DNA from: Adiantum capillus-veneris
Lineage: Eukaryota; Streptophyta; Polypodiopsida; Polypodiales; Pteridaceae
Assembly (NCBI GenBank): GCA_014529385.2
Contig: CM043968.1
Location: 2,572,501-2,636,500 of the forward strand
Direction: 5' to 3'
DNA length: 64,000 bases
In this document: piece by piece, positions 21,112 to 31,589 of the stretch
Numbering within the stretch: the stretch's first letter is position 1
Layout of the letters: each line of letters begins with the position of its first letter
Program-made: the position numbers and the translations under genes
The notes under the pieces: model-generated
Seen by the model: the letters and a program-made list of their open reading frames with translations, nothing else
Told to the model about the DNA's origin: nothing
Database searches by the model: none

Positions 21112-21422
21112 ACAATATGCATTGGAACTCTTTAAGAATTTATGAAATTACGTGTTTTCTGTGAATAGCTCTTTATGTAAAACTTATCTTGTTGAGATTT
21201 CAAAATCTTTTGGAAAAGTTAAGTGTATAGTTAAGAGTATTAGGTTTTTTGAACCCCAAAATTTGGGATGAACTTAATTAACCTATGTTTTCTACATTTT
21301 TGAATTAAGACAATATAGAAAAATTTCTTCCTTTTTTAGTTGTAGGCTTTATAGGACTATAATTCTAGGGTTTTTTTTAAGCAATGTCAGATTGTGAGAT
21401 CCGTGGTGCTACCAACGACTAT

Positions 21423-22372
<950 letters not shown>

Positions 22373-23638
22373 ATGGCGTCTTCTGCATGTCGCCCTTCAC
22401 ATAACATAACTTCTTGTAACTTTCGTAACGTTAGAGAGGAGATCTTTGGAAACCCATATCTTTTCGTGTGAATGACTGGGTAACAATGATTCCTTCATGC
22501 AAAGGTATACACAGAGTGAAGAGAACTAAACATGATAAATTAAAAAACCATTGGAAAGGTCGTTGTTCTTGCTTTCAAAGTGATCGACAATGGCTGGCTA
22601 GCTAAGGTTCAGCATCTGTACTGCATGGCCAAGGATATGGTGTTAGACTTAGACGAACATCCCACACTGCATTCTTATTGTAAGCAGAAAAAAAACTTCT
22701 ATTTGATACAATGAATTTTTCATTCTCGAATCTCCCATTGTTTTTTCTCTTTTTCTGATTCCATTCCAGATATATTTCCTTCAACAGCTATGGAATGGCA
22801 GCCTGTGAAGAGTCTAAGTGGGACATTCAAAGTAATGCATAAAGGGATTGCAGATGCTATGTATGATGAGAAGCCACCTTCTTTTTACAAAACAATGGAT
22901 TTGTTTGTCTATTTTGCAAAATACAAGGTTCCATCACGAGAAGGTGCATATGGAGAACTACATCAGTTACCCATTCGCACCATAAGTTCACTTGATTGGG
23001 AAGCTCATGATGCATATACTATATCAAGCTTCAAATCCAAGATCAAAGAAGACATCTTTAAAGCTATGTCTTCTGGCAGGATATCAAGAAGGATTAAAGT
23101 TCAATGGTTCTTGCCTATACATGTCTTTGTGGCATGTTCAAAACAATGGAATTGCAGAGGACAAAGACGACGTGGCTTAATAGAAGACTCTCTATGAATG
23201 AATTGGATAATGTACTTGGAGATGGATGGAGTACCAAAAAAACTTTCCATATTGGCGATGATATTAGTTGTAGAGTAGGCCCAAATTTTATGTCTATCTC
23301 ATATCAAATAGGCTGTCAATCATTAGTTCTGGGCTATGACTATAGGAGATGGAGAAGCAAATTATCTATTTGGGTTCCTCTCGACTCTGAGGAAAATTGT
23401 CCAGAGTTTGAACTAAAGGTCACAGTCCATCCACACACTAAGCCTAGAAGCCTTATAGTAACAACAAATTGGAGACTATAGGATGTTAGAGAATCTCTTG
23501 AGTTTCTTGATGAAACATCTCCTAAGTATAGATTCATAGTGGATGGAATTGTGGTGAGCACAAGGATGGAGAATTCAACCTCTTGCATCACATGCCTTCC
23601 CCCAAAAAGAGTCGTATTTGAGCCACTTGCAAGGACTT
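22373..23638 (+). pseudogene. G1: unknown intron-containing gene, decayed
   Basis: A start in good context (CCATGGCGTC at 22373) opens MASSACRPSHNITSCNF and runs to EEIFGNPYLF, where a T-run frameshift leads to RVNDWVTMIPSCK. An exon with VVVLAFKVIDNGWLAKVQHL and DLDEHPTLHSY ends at 22679. An intron (22680-22769, GTAAGC...CCATTCCAG) joins it in phase to IFPSTAMEWQPVKSLSGTF. Coding continues through KSKIKEDIFKAMSSGR, changes frame near 23105-23170, runs through NELDNVLGDGWSTKKTFHIG, meets a TAG at 23479, and ends with RVVFEPLART. I recognise no family. At least three lesions make it a pseudogene. It converges on G2. Confidence 0.55.
22680..22769 (+). other. Intron in G1
   Basis: Donor GTAAGC, pyrimidine-rich acceptor TTTTTCTGATTCCATTCCAG, 90 nt. 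Removing it joins two open frames in phase (TAT codon split 1+2). Confidence 0.6.
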
Positions 23639-23867
23639 GAAAAGACAAGTTCAATATTGTAATCATTGCATTTTGCAAATATATTTATCTTTTCTACCTT
23701 ATTGTGATCATTATTTATGTTGTTTTAAACTGACATGACACCATGATACACATTTAAGGATCGAATAGTTGGTATTAAGTATTTGAAGTACAAAATTATG
23801 AACCACCAAAGGGTATATGTTCATATGGACAAAATGAACAAAAGTGTACATAACTTTTGTGGAGTAA

Positions 23868-24596
23868 TCAATCATGAAACTCCACTTTTCTTTTTGCCTG
23901 AGAGGATTTTTCATCCTCAGAGATTCTTTTTCTTTTGTGTTCAGGAGGGGGTGAAGTCAATTCAGGTGCGGGTGGTGATGACTTGGGCTCCTCAGGGCTT
24001 GGCACGGGGGACTTGGTAGGGGTTGGTGAACTGGGCTCCTGAGGAGTGGTTGTCTTGGGTGACTTGGAAACCTTCTTTGGCAACATGAATGGTAGCTTGA
24101 AAGGTGAGCTAGGTACCTCCCCCTTTCTATTCTTAGCTGAACAACGCTTTTGAACCTTGAATTTCAATGGTGAGTGGAATGGATGGCCCTTTGTATCTGC
24201 TTTTCTTTTTGCAGGGCTCTTCTTCTTGGTGGGGCTCTGCCTGTTGGCAGGACTCTTCTTGGCATGGCTCTTCTTGGCATGGCTCTTCTTTGTAGGACTC
24301 TTCTTTGTATGGCTTCTCTTTGAAGGGCTCTTACTTGTATGGCTCCTCTTTGAAGGGATTTTCTTTGTATGGATCTTCTTTGCAGGACTCTTCTTCTTGT
24401 GACCACTTTTCTTTGCATCAAAACCCTTGGTGGATCTACCTTTCTTTGGTGGCAAAGGAGACTCTATTTCATTTCTAGTGGTGCCATAGAAGAGTCTAGA
24501 TCATTTGGGCTTATTGATCTTTCCATAACCATAGAAACAGCCTTCTCTCTCACCCACGTGACCCAAGACTCTGGATATTCATGCAACTGCAACAAA
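23868..24596 (-). pseudogene. SPKK-rich basic tail (G2 exon 5)
   Basis: The exon starts after a TTTGTTGCAG acceptor with LHEYPESWVTWVREKAVSMV. After a frame change near 24485 it continues PLPPKKGRSTKGFDAKK and then about 70 residues of short repeats: SPAKK, SPSKR, SPTKK, SPTKK and SPAKR, with variants HTKK and HAKK. The last 100 residues are Pro/Ser-rich (PTPTKSPVPSPEEPKSSPP) and end KRKVEFHD. SPKK-type repeats bind the minor groove of AT-rich DNA in sperm-type histones; a chromatin-binding role is inferred from this. The open frame from 24455 to 23868 is uninterrupted. Confidence 0.65.
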
Positions 24597-24678
24597 TAGA
24601 AAAAGAAAATAAAGGACATGAGTACATACATAGTTAAGAAGTCAAAACAAATCAATGGCACATGAGATACACACTTAC

Positions 24679-25253
24679 AGTGAGTGTAGTCATCCTGCAC
24701 CTTGACTCAAGATATCTCCATGCATTAGTAAGCACCCTCCATCCAGAAGATGTTGAGTCTGTTTATAAAGGCACTTTTTGATTGTAGTACTTGAAACCTT
24801 CTATATTGTAATCCGTATTTTTGGTACTCAGGTGACCAACGATAAGTTTGGCAGCACTGCAAGAAGACATCAATAAAAAAGCTACTAATAGAGAACAATG
24901 GGCCATCAAGCATAGATCATACTTCATACTTACAACTTACTTCTCCCATGGATAAGTTTGACAATGAATTCATAAATATAATATCTTTCTCCAAAAGATT
25001 GAAGATAATAAGACTCCAATGTCCTCTACAAAAAATTAATAATTAGCTAGGAATAGCACAGAATATTATAAATTGTTAGGAGTTAAGATTTACCCTTCAA
25101 CATAGGGGTATATTATTTAATTGCAAGTCAGCATGTCAAAATCTTCAAAAAAACATGAAAGTCTTCCTTGCTTGTTAAATAGACACTGTCACTAAAGGAT
25201 CAAGTATGGAAATTTTCATAGCTATAGCCTCTAGAAGATCTCTCATAAGACAC
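24679..25253 (-). pseudogene. Ulp1/C48-type protease-like region (G2 exons 2-4)
   Basis: Exon 2 ends IIYPYVEG and joins exon 3 GHWSLIIFNLLEKDIIFMNSL with a 2+1 split Gly codon. This matches the Ulp1 pattern I.iPi...HW.L.vi......i...DSL, including the catalytic His followed by Trp (codon 25021-25019). The Asp of DSL is Asn here. Exon 4 reads KVPL, then TAA (Gln expected), then TDSTSSGWRVLTNAW, matching P.Q.N..DCG with the catalytic Cys replaced by Ser (24747-24745). So only the His of the triad survives. Ulp1-type proteases cleave SUMO in cells and are also carried by many plant DNA transposons. Exon 3 to exon 4 needs one frameshift. Confidence 0.6.
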
Positions 25254-25318
25254 CTGAAGTCAAAGAAAACACATCCCCCAATGAGGCCCTTGTAGGCGCA
25301 CATGCACTAATAACATAC

Positions 25319-26102
25319 CTCAGATGGATAAAGAGCATAGTATCACCAAGCTCAATGTTGGGCTTTACAAGAATACTTGCGTCTTGAGGGAATATGTCAA
25401 GTACACCTCATCATCCCCACACATGGAGACATCTACAACCATTTGGCATGTAACTTTTTCATAAAGGAGAGAGTTGGATGCTCTTAAAATTTTTGCTTGC
25501 TTTGTAAGGATAGCATCCTCTAACATCATTTCTTGCTCCCTCTCAACCACCTTGCATGCTTTGATATCCTGGGCCTTTCTTGTCTCATACTGATGTGTAA
25601 CATCTTCAATGACAACCCTTGAATTCTTTTGCTGCTTGGAAGGGGGGATATTTAAAATTTGGAAGGCCCTAAGATCCTCACCAGAAATAAGCTCAAGAGC
25701 CTTATCAAACTTGTACCTCAGCCTTGACACAAGCACAAAATCTTTGCTCATCAATGTGACCCTGTGAGAAAATGCATCTGCAATGTAGCTATCATTCATA
25801 AATTCTATAAGGAAATCCTCAGCAGCCTCCTGAAGGCACGTCAAGGCTTGAGATTGCCACCTTACTGAAACAAAGGTTTTGATATTCATCATGCTCACAA
25901 GTCTATCAGATATCTCTTTGACAACTCTCATGAAGGGTAGCTTTTGAATAAGAAGACAAGTAGACTTCTATGCTTTCCTTATCTCCCTTAGATATTTGAC
26001 TTGATAATTCAATCTCTTCCTAGCAATAGGCCTCTGGCGAGGTTGTGTAGGTGGGTTATTTTATTTCTTCCCAACTGATTCTTCTTGGTTTGTCATCATC
26101 AT
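25319..26102 (-). pseudogene. CENH3-like histone H3 domain with C-terminal extension (G2 exon 1)
   Basis: Residues counted from the first ATG at 26102. A short basic tail (13-37, RQRPIARKRLNYQ) leads to alphaN (LREIRKA-stop-KST, 38-48), alpha1 (LLIQKLPFMRVVKEISDRL, 50-68), a long loop 1 (69-80), alpha2 (RWQSQALTCLQEAAEDFL, 81-98), loop 2 (HRVTLMSKD, 113-121) and alpha3 (FVLVSRLR). Against canonical H3, LREIRK, LPF and RVTIMPKD positions line up. Trp after Arg, LQEAAED.L and KDF rather than KDI are CENH3-like. Loop 1 is about eight residues longer than in H3. After alpha3 comes a 115-residue Lys/Glu-rich helical extension not found in any histone I know. Confidence 0.82.
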
Positions 26103-26810
26103 CTTTCTCTAAATCTTTTGGATCTTGGTAAAATTTTCCTACAGTTTCTTTGTCCTTGTCATTTGATAGTCGGAAAGTGCTTTGTCCTTTGCCATAGAAT
26201 TCGCCAAAACAAGGCCCGAGGGAGGTTCAAGAGTCTCCTAAAATATCTCGAACAATGCGATAAGAGGTCCTCCCACAGTCTGTAAGTGCTCGCTATCGCG
26301 TCGTGCATGGGAAGTTGAATAAATACCGCAGGATGAGATAAGAGGTACCCCCAAAGTCTGGAAGTGCTCGCTATCGCGTCATGCGAGAAGTTGAAGAAGT
26401 ACCGCAGGACGCGATAAGAGGTACTCTCAAAGTTTGGAAGTGCTTGTTATCGCGTCATGCAGGAAGTTGAAAGCAATGCAGCAACTGGAGAGAAAATCCC
26501 ATAGAACACGATAGAAGGTATTTTCAAAGGTTGAAACTACCCGCTATCGCGTCGCTCAGGCAGATTAGATGAAATATCACAAAAGGGCATGTGTGGGTCG
26601 ATGAGAAAAATACAACATAAGATTAAAAAAGAGATGCAGAGGATGTTGGAGGTACAAAATGACGCGGACGTGTTGTTTGGGGGGCGTGGAAAATGAACAC
26701 ATGACATGATCTTTTTATACATCTGACCATCTGTACAGAGTCCGTTGAAATTTTGCCACGTGGCACGTGTGCATGAGTGACATGTGCCAATAACGGTCAT
26801 TTTTAACCCC
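26103..26810. other. Intergenic region between divergent G2 and G3
   Basis: I see no gene. The stretch contains the GCGATA/TATCGC repeat array and lies between the G2 start (26102, minus) and the G3 TATA box (26811, plus), so it would be a shared upstream region. Confidence 0.5.
26236..26560. repeat. Degenerate tandem repeats with GCGATA / TATCGCG arms
   Basis: CGCTATCGCG or a one-to-two-base variant starts at 26291, 26369, 26445 and 26542, giving spacings of 78, 76 and 97 bp. Each unit also carries GCGATAAGAGGT or a variant in opposite sense and ACCGCAGGA, so it could fold on itself. Units are about 80-90 percent alike by eye. Confidence 0.8.
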
Positions 26811-26818
26811 TTATATAA
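26809..26818 (+). promoter_or_regulatory. Candidate TATA box for G3
   Basis: CCTTATATAAGC sits about 400 bp upstream of the first long open frame of G3, in a stretch without other features. Confidence 0.4.
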
Positions 26819-27217
26819 GCTTGATCTTGTCTATTTTTGGTGTGTTATTTTTAGGTTCTGCCGCACGACGCCAACCTCTTCAAAGCTCTCTAGTTCTCTC
26901 ACTTCAACTCTATTTCATTGCTCTCTCTCCTTATCCATCACGCTGGTCCTGCACGATGCGAGGGTGGGTGTTTGCAAAGTTTGCCTCATTGCACTATTGC
27001 TGCATTCGGGTTTTATTTCCATGTTCTTAACCATCTACACGATGTGATAGCTGTAGCCAGTAGAGTGTGCCTCGTGTCTCTATCGCTCCGTTTGGGTTTT
27101 CCTTTCATGGCCTAAGCCTCTGCACACAGCGATAGGAGTATTAGAAGGATCTTGCTCATGTCTCTATCACTCCGTTTTGGTCTCGCTTCGTGCCTTGAAC
27201 TTTTTTTCAACCGCATC

Positions 27218-28774
27218 ATGAGTGAAGGTTGTGAAGAGATTTTAGAGGAGAGCCCAAGTGAAAAGCTCTTGGTTGCTGTCATGGATGGTGGTAACATGGA
27301 AGTGTACACCAAGGCATATGAAATATTCAATCCTTTGTTTGATCTTGCAGTTATGTTAGACAAATTGAAGGACTTTCTGTCAGAAGAATTTAAAGAATTT
27401 GAAGAGGTAGTTAAGGGTAAGTGTTTGGTATTGGATGGTAAGACTTATTTCCATCTAACTGAATTTACTACCAACTCAATTGAGAAAGGAAAAGTAACAA
27501 GGAGGTTTGGAAGATTTTCTAAGAAGACTTCATTTATTTGTACACCTACCATTTTTTGTCAATTACATTCAAAGCCTTGCAACCTTGTTCCAAAAGAAGT
27601 TGCCTTTCTTTTCTTTTTTCCCTTAAAGTTGATATGCAAGGCAAAAGTGATGAAAGGAAAGATACAGACAAAGAGGGAACAAATAAAAATGTTTCCACAG
27701 ACTTGCAGCTTGAGAAAAGTGAAATTCTAGAGGAGGAGGAAATTGATGTTGCAGCTGAGGAGCAGGAGAGTTCAAATTTTGATGTGGCTCAATTTAGAGC
27801 TAGTACTATCATTGATGAGCCCATAGAGGAGGTAGAGGTGTTTGAGGCCTCCCTTACTACTCCAAACCTTCCCTACTTCTATATCAATGGAAAAGAGTAT
27901 ATCCCTCTCCATCATATTGAATGTCTGCTTAATATGAGGGAGGACTACTGTATTGCAACCATTTCTGAAGCTTATGTGTTGGCCAAAGATTTCATTGACA
28001 AAGAAGAAGAGTCAAAAGAGGACTTTTTGGCACTTGATCTTCAGACATCCAATAAATTATTTCTTCTTGATCCTGATGCACTTGCTCTATGCATAAAAAG
28101 AGTGGAAGAGGATAAACCTACTCTCAAAGATGAGTATTTTGAGAAGAGACTTGTTGAGCTTGGCATCCAATCTTTTGGCAGAGACTTTAAGCTAAAGGAA
28201 GTTGACATAAGAGAGATGACTAGATCATGCAATCTCCTTCAAGAAAAAGTCATTGCCGAGGATGAGTTGCGAAAGGTAGATTTAGTTTCACCTTGATCTC
28301 CCTTCCTAAAATCCTCCTTGTTTTCAAGTTTGTTTTAATTATTCATTATTTCTTGTTTTGCAGATTGAACTCCTTGACAAAGACAATTTTCTTGGAAGAG
28401 CTAAAGGCTTGAGAGGGAAAGAAATAGAGGGCACTTCAAGAAGGGATGCCTCCTCTCTCATGCACTACATGCCTACATTGGATAGTGCCACCTTTTGTGC
28501 TTTTCACATGTAGTATTCTGAAGATCCTGGAAAGTTGCCAATATTTGCCCTGAAGATGTTGTCGTGGTTTTTGGGGTACACTCCCCTTCAAATCAATGCA
28601 AACAAGATCATGCTACTTGAGAGAGCTGCAACACTTAGAATATTTGGATATGTTGCAAGATTCAATGCCTCAAGAGCAGGATACTTTCTTTGCTACTCTA
28701 GCTATGCAACAGCAGTTGAGGAGACAAATGTCAACCTTCTTGGGGGCTATAAAAAAAGAATTTTTTTGAGATAA
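27218..28774 (+). pseudogene. G3: unknown three-exon gene with one in-frame stop
   Basis: Exon 1 opens MSEGCEEILEESPSEKLLVA and contains LFDLAVMLDKLKDFLSEEFK and CLVLDGKTYFHLTEFTTNS. A frame change at about 27540-27630 coincides with a T/C-rich acceptor-like tract ending TTAAAG. Exon 2 (to 28275) is acidic and reads EILEEEEIDVAAEEQESSNF, YFYINGKEYIPLHHIECLL and GIQSFGRDFKLKEVDIREM. Intron 28276-28363 (GTAGAT...TTTGCAG) joins in phase to exon 3, IELLDKDNFLGRAKGLRGKE and ALKMLSWFLGYTPLQINANK. A TAG at 28511 interrupts exon 3. I do not recognise the family. It is divergent from G2. Confidence 0.6.
28276..28363 (+). other. Intron in G3
   Basis: GTAGAT donor and TTTCTTGTTTTGCAG acceptor, 88 nt. 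Splicing is phase 0 between ELRK and IELLDK. Without it the frame ends after eight codons. Confidence 0.65.
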
Positions 28775-28944
28775 AGGGGTGACATACCTAGTGATACCAA
28801 AAAAATCAAAAACTGATGTAAAATTGATAATATTTTTCATAAAATATCTTTTTTGAATTCGGATCTCTTTAGAAAGACTCGGTACAAAGTTTCAAAGTGA
28901 AGGATTAATCTCCATTTGTGGTTGAGCACCATGGTTGTTTGATA

Positions 28945-29111
28945 TCATCCATTGTATTTCCTCATATAGAGCCAATTGAATAATTCCTTTAGTGCATTGC
29001 TCCTTCTTTGTCCCCCTCCCTTTCTCGTACATCTGAAAAATGAAGTCCTCGCTTGATAGTGAGATTTTTCCATTCTCTGAGTATTCCATCTTGCAAGGGG
29101 TCCTTGTTTTT
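28945..29111 (-). pseudogene. Gene X, C-terminal part, left of the gypsy-2 insertion
   Basis: On the minus strand the frame reads QGPLARWNTQRMEKSHYQAR, a GGG-containing basic stretch, SNALKELFNWLYMRKYNG and stops at a TGA (28947-28945). It is in the same frame as the end of the gene X part at 39973, which reads HILYLHGPYFAK. The element sits exactly between them with flanks CAAAA and AAAAA, an imperfect 5-bp target duplication. Confidence 0.65.
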
Positions 29112-30657
29112 TGTCATTAAATATCTAATATCTAACAAACCCAAATGATTTTCTCATATTAAACTGATCATTTAATATGGGATAATAAACGAGAACAAGG
29201 GTTAGAATATAGACATGTGCTTACGGATCTATCTCAACATAGGGCCAATGGTAAAGGGGCCCAAATGAGAGATGGTCTGTCAAAGAGCAAGTTTAACTAA
29301 TGAAGCTTAAAGACCTTAAGCAAGCTAGGGCTGTGCTTGAGGTGGGAACCCCATCTAAACTTAGGCAAGCTAGGGTTGTGCTTGAGGTGGGAACCTGACC
29401 TAAACTTGAGCAAGCTAGGGCTGTGCTTGAGGTGGGAACTCCACCTAAGGTGCTTGTCATGCTTGATGACTAAGGTACTTGAGGTACTTGTCACATTTAA
29501 TGAGGAAGTTGCTTGAGAACCTTCCCATGCATGGGGGGTAAGATGCTTGAGTCAACAAGAGAACCTACACACTTAATGAGGAAGTTGCTTGAGAAACTTT
29601 CTATGCATAAAAATCTCAAAGTTAGGGGAATTCTAAAAGAGCACATGGGACACATGTCAGACTCTCATTAAGCTTAACCAAATGGTGTGCTTGAATGTTA
29701 TTCATTGGGCTAAAGAGAGTCCAATGAGCTTCTACTTCCATCTAGCAAATATCTAGATATTTTCAAGCTCTCTCTCTCTCTCTAAGGGGTAAGGAGGACA
29801 CTCGTCAAAAGACTACCCATGTACTTGATTGCATGCTGCATGTGATTGGCTAGGGGGAGAGGGGTCCAATGAGCTTGCGACATGCAGAAAGGTCACCACT
29901 CGCCCAAAGCAGGGAGGGGGGGGGGGGTGCTAGGGGGATATACTCACATACACACTCACTCCACATTCATTTGCAAACCCATTCTCACTTGGTGAAAGTT
30001 GAGGAACACCACCTCCTTCTCCAAGCTTATGAGAGTGAAAGCCTACACCAACACTCTTGGCTATGGAATGCAAATCCACCCAAGATTCATGCTTCAATGC
30101 TTAAGCTTGCCATCTTCCCCATCTTCATTACTATGCTATTATGTATGCTAGCAAGAAGAGTAATGATAAGTGAGGAACTATTTCTTTCTCCTATGGAATA
30201 TTTCTTCTTCCTCTTCCCTATCCTCATTCCCCGCTAGCTCTCTCCACCTTCGAAGGTGTTTGAGGCCTTGGGACTGAGGCTTGGGATAGTTAATGATTTC
30301 TTCAAGTTTATGTTATGATTGTGATGCATGAAGCTTTCCATCTTCATTGCATCACCTAGGTTACAAGAAACACAAAGATTGTATTGTACCAAGTCTCTCT
30401 TGATGGGAGAAACTATAATACAAATGCCTATTGGAGGGGGGACTGGCTCCATATGAATCCGATCCTCAACTATTATCATGTTCTCTAAACTCTCTCTCTT
30501 GCAAAAGTATTGTTCATGCCAAGTTAACTAAGTACCATGTTTATGTTGCTACCATCAATTAAGTTCAACCGCTATGCTCACAAAGAATCTCTCAAAAGTG
30601 CTTCACCTAATTTACTAATTCCGCTACTCTCATAGTTCATAGGCAATTTCCATTACA
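29112..30657 (+). repeat. Leftmost (solo-like) LTR of gypsy-2
   Basis: It runs from TGTCATTAAATATC to CATTACA and is followed by TTTTGCAAAATATGG, the same flank as at 39973. It contains three units of the GCTAGGGCTGTGCTTGAGGTGGGAAC repeat (29320-29450), a 12-base G run (29916-29927) and a CT tract. By eye it is very close to the right LTR except for the repeat number and a small deletion near 29310. Confidence 0.82.
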
Positions 30658-31589
30658 TTTTGCAAAATATGGTCCATGCAGGTACAGAATATGCTAATTT
30701 TTTTTAAAAAAAGGTTAGTTGAACTCATAGGATGCAATGTAAAATACTATCCAAACTTTAAAAAGTAATTGAATACTAACCAAGTAATATGTGATGTCTT
30801 TTTCTCCCCATGCATCCGTTATAGCCGTTATTAAAAGCTTTATTGTCTTTTTAAAGTCATCTGCATCAGTAGTAGAGCTCTTGTTGTTTCAAAACTTTCA
30901 AAAAATTGTCAAGTTTCTTCCACACTTACATGCGTTTGTTGGCTATATTTGGTCTACTTTTGACATTGGTTGTTATTACATAAAGATCCTTCCAGACGTT
31001 CCACATAGCGTCAACTTGTTTGTTGTCATGGTTGCTCAAAAATCTTCTGGCTTTTGCTCCACCCATTGAAACATCTTTCAAAACATCACCCGCTCCTTTT
31101 GAAAGAGTAGGATCTTTTTTTAGATGTACTTAACCACCATGAAAACCCATTCGAGAGAGCAAAGCTTCGCATTTTCCTATGCACTCGTCTGCAAGTTTAC
31201 TTGGCTTAATAAACTATGCATAATCAAGATGTCGTCAAAGCAATTTGTCCAAGATTCTAGTCTCTGCATGCATTGTACATATATGTACATTTTTTAAATC
31301 TATTGTTAGAATTGATCCCAAATCATAGAAGATGATGGGTAGTCGATGACGTTCACACTATTTCTCGATGGTGGTTTTCCAACCTCGTGTTCTGCAAGCC
31401 ATCCTTTTGTTCCAGTGCTTGCCATGCAATACAAACATGGATACTCGGTATTGGCACCTCCACATACACCAAACATGCACTTCAGTGCTTTTAGGTCAGC
31501 ACTCAAGTGCCATTCTACAATAAAGTCATCCATGCCATCTACACGGAGTCGTTCACCTACATTTTGGTCCTATATAACAGAAGGGATAT
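30658..31589 (-). pseudogene. Duplicated segment of gene X between two LTR pieces
   Basis: It matches 39973-40907 almost base for base. On the minus strand it encodes MDDFIVEWHLSADLKALKCM, then CGGANTEYPCLYC, and the following decayed frame. It ends at the 7-bp GGGATAT shared with the LTR sequence it is joined to. Confidence 0.85.

Larger units (their letters stand above)
23868..26102 (-). pseudogene. G2: CENH3-like histone fold + Ulp1-like protease region + SPKK-rich tail
   Basis: Five exons can be laid out on the minus strand: 26102-25319, 25253-25094, 25025-24941, 24856-24679, 24596-23868. Every junction has GT...AG and introns of 65-84 nt; two of them (exons 1-2 and 2-3) join in matching phase. 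Exon 1 encodes a histone H3 fold, exons 2-4 a region resembling the Ulp1 (C48) SUMO protease core, and exon 5 a Lys/Ser/Pro-rich tail. Lesions: TAA at 26063-26061, TAG at 25970-25968, frameshifts near 25400 and 25225, stops TAA in exon 2 and at 24765-24763, and a frame change near 24485. This is a relic. One gene versus two fused genes cannot be settled without a transcript or an intact relative. Confidence 0.7.

Noticed and set aside
23711-23914. Minus-strand open frame downstream of G2
   Set aside because: It lies past the G2 stop, has no match to the G2 exon frames and shows no coding character.
24157-24421. Hydrophobic frame on the plus strand and an Arg-rich frame on the minus strand
   Set aside because: Both are alternative-frame readings of the SPKK repeat exon of G2.
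25319-26102. Canonical replication-type histone H3 gene
   Set aside because: Canonical H3 is almost invariant; this copy has an extended loop 1, many substitutions and a long C-terminal extension.
26085-26285. Plus-strand open frame across the start of G2
   Set aside because: It is antisense to the G2 first exon and continues into the repeat array.
29869-30479. Open frames in LTRs of gypsy-2 (also 32060-32537 and 39187-39767)
   Set aside because: They lie inside LTRs, appear on both strands and are shared only because the LTRs are repeats.
30791-31069. Plus-strand open frame, repeated at 40106-40384
   Set aside because: It lies opposite the decayed gene X, whose minus-strand text is the protein-like reading. 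Conservation between the two copies only reflects the duplication.
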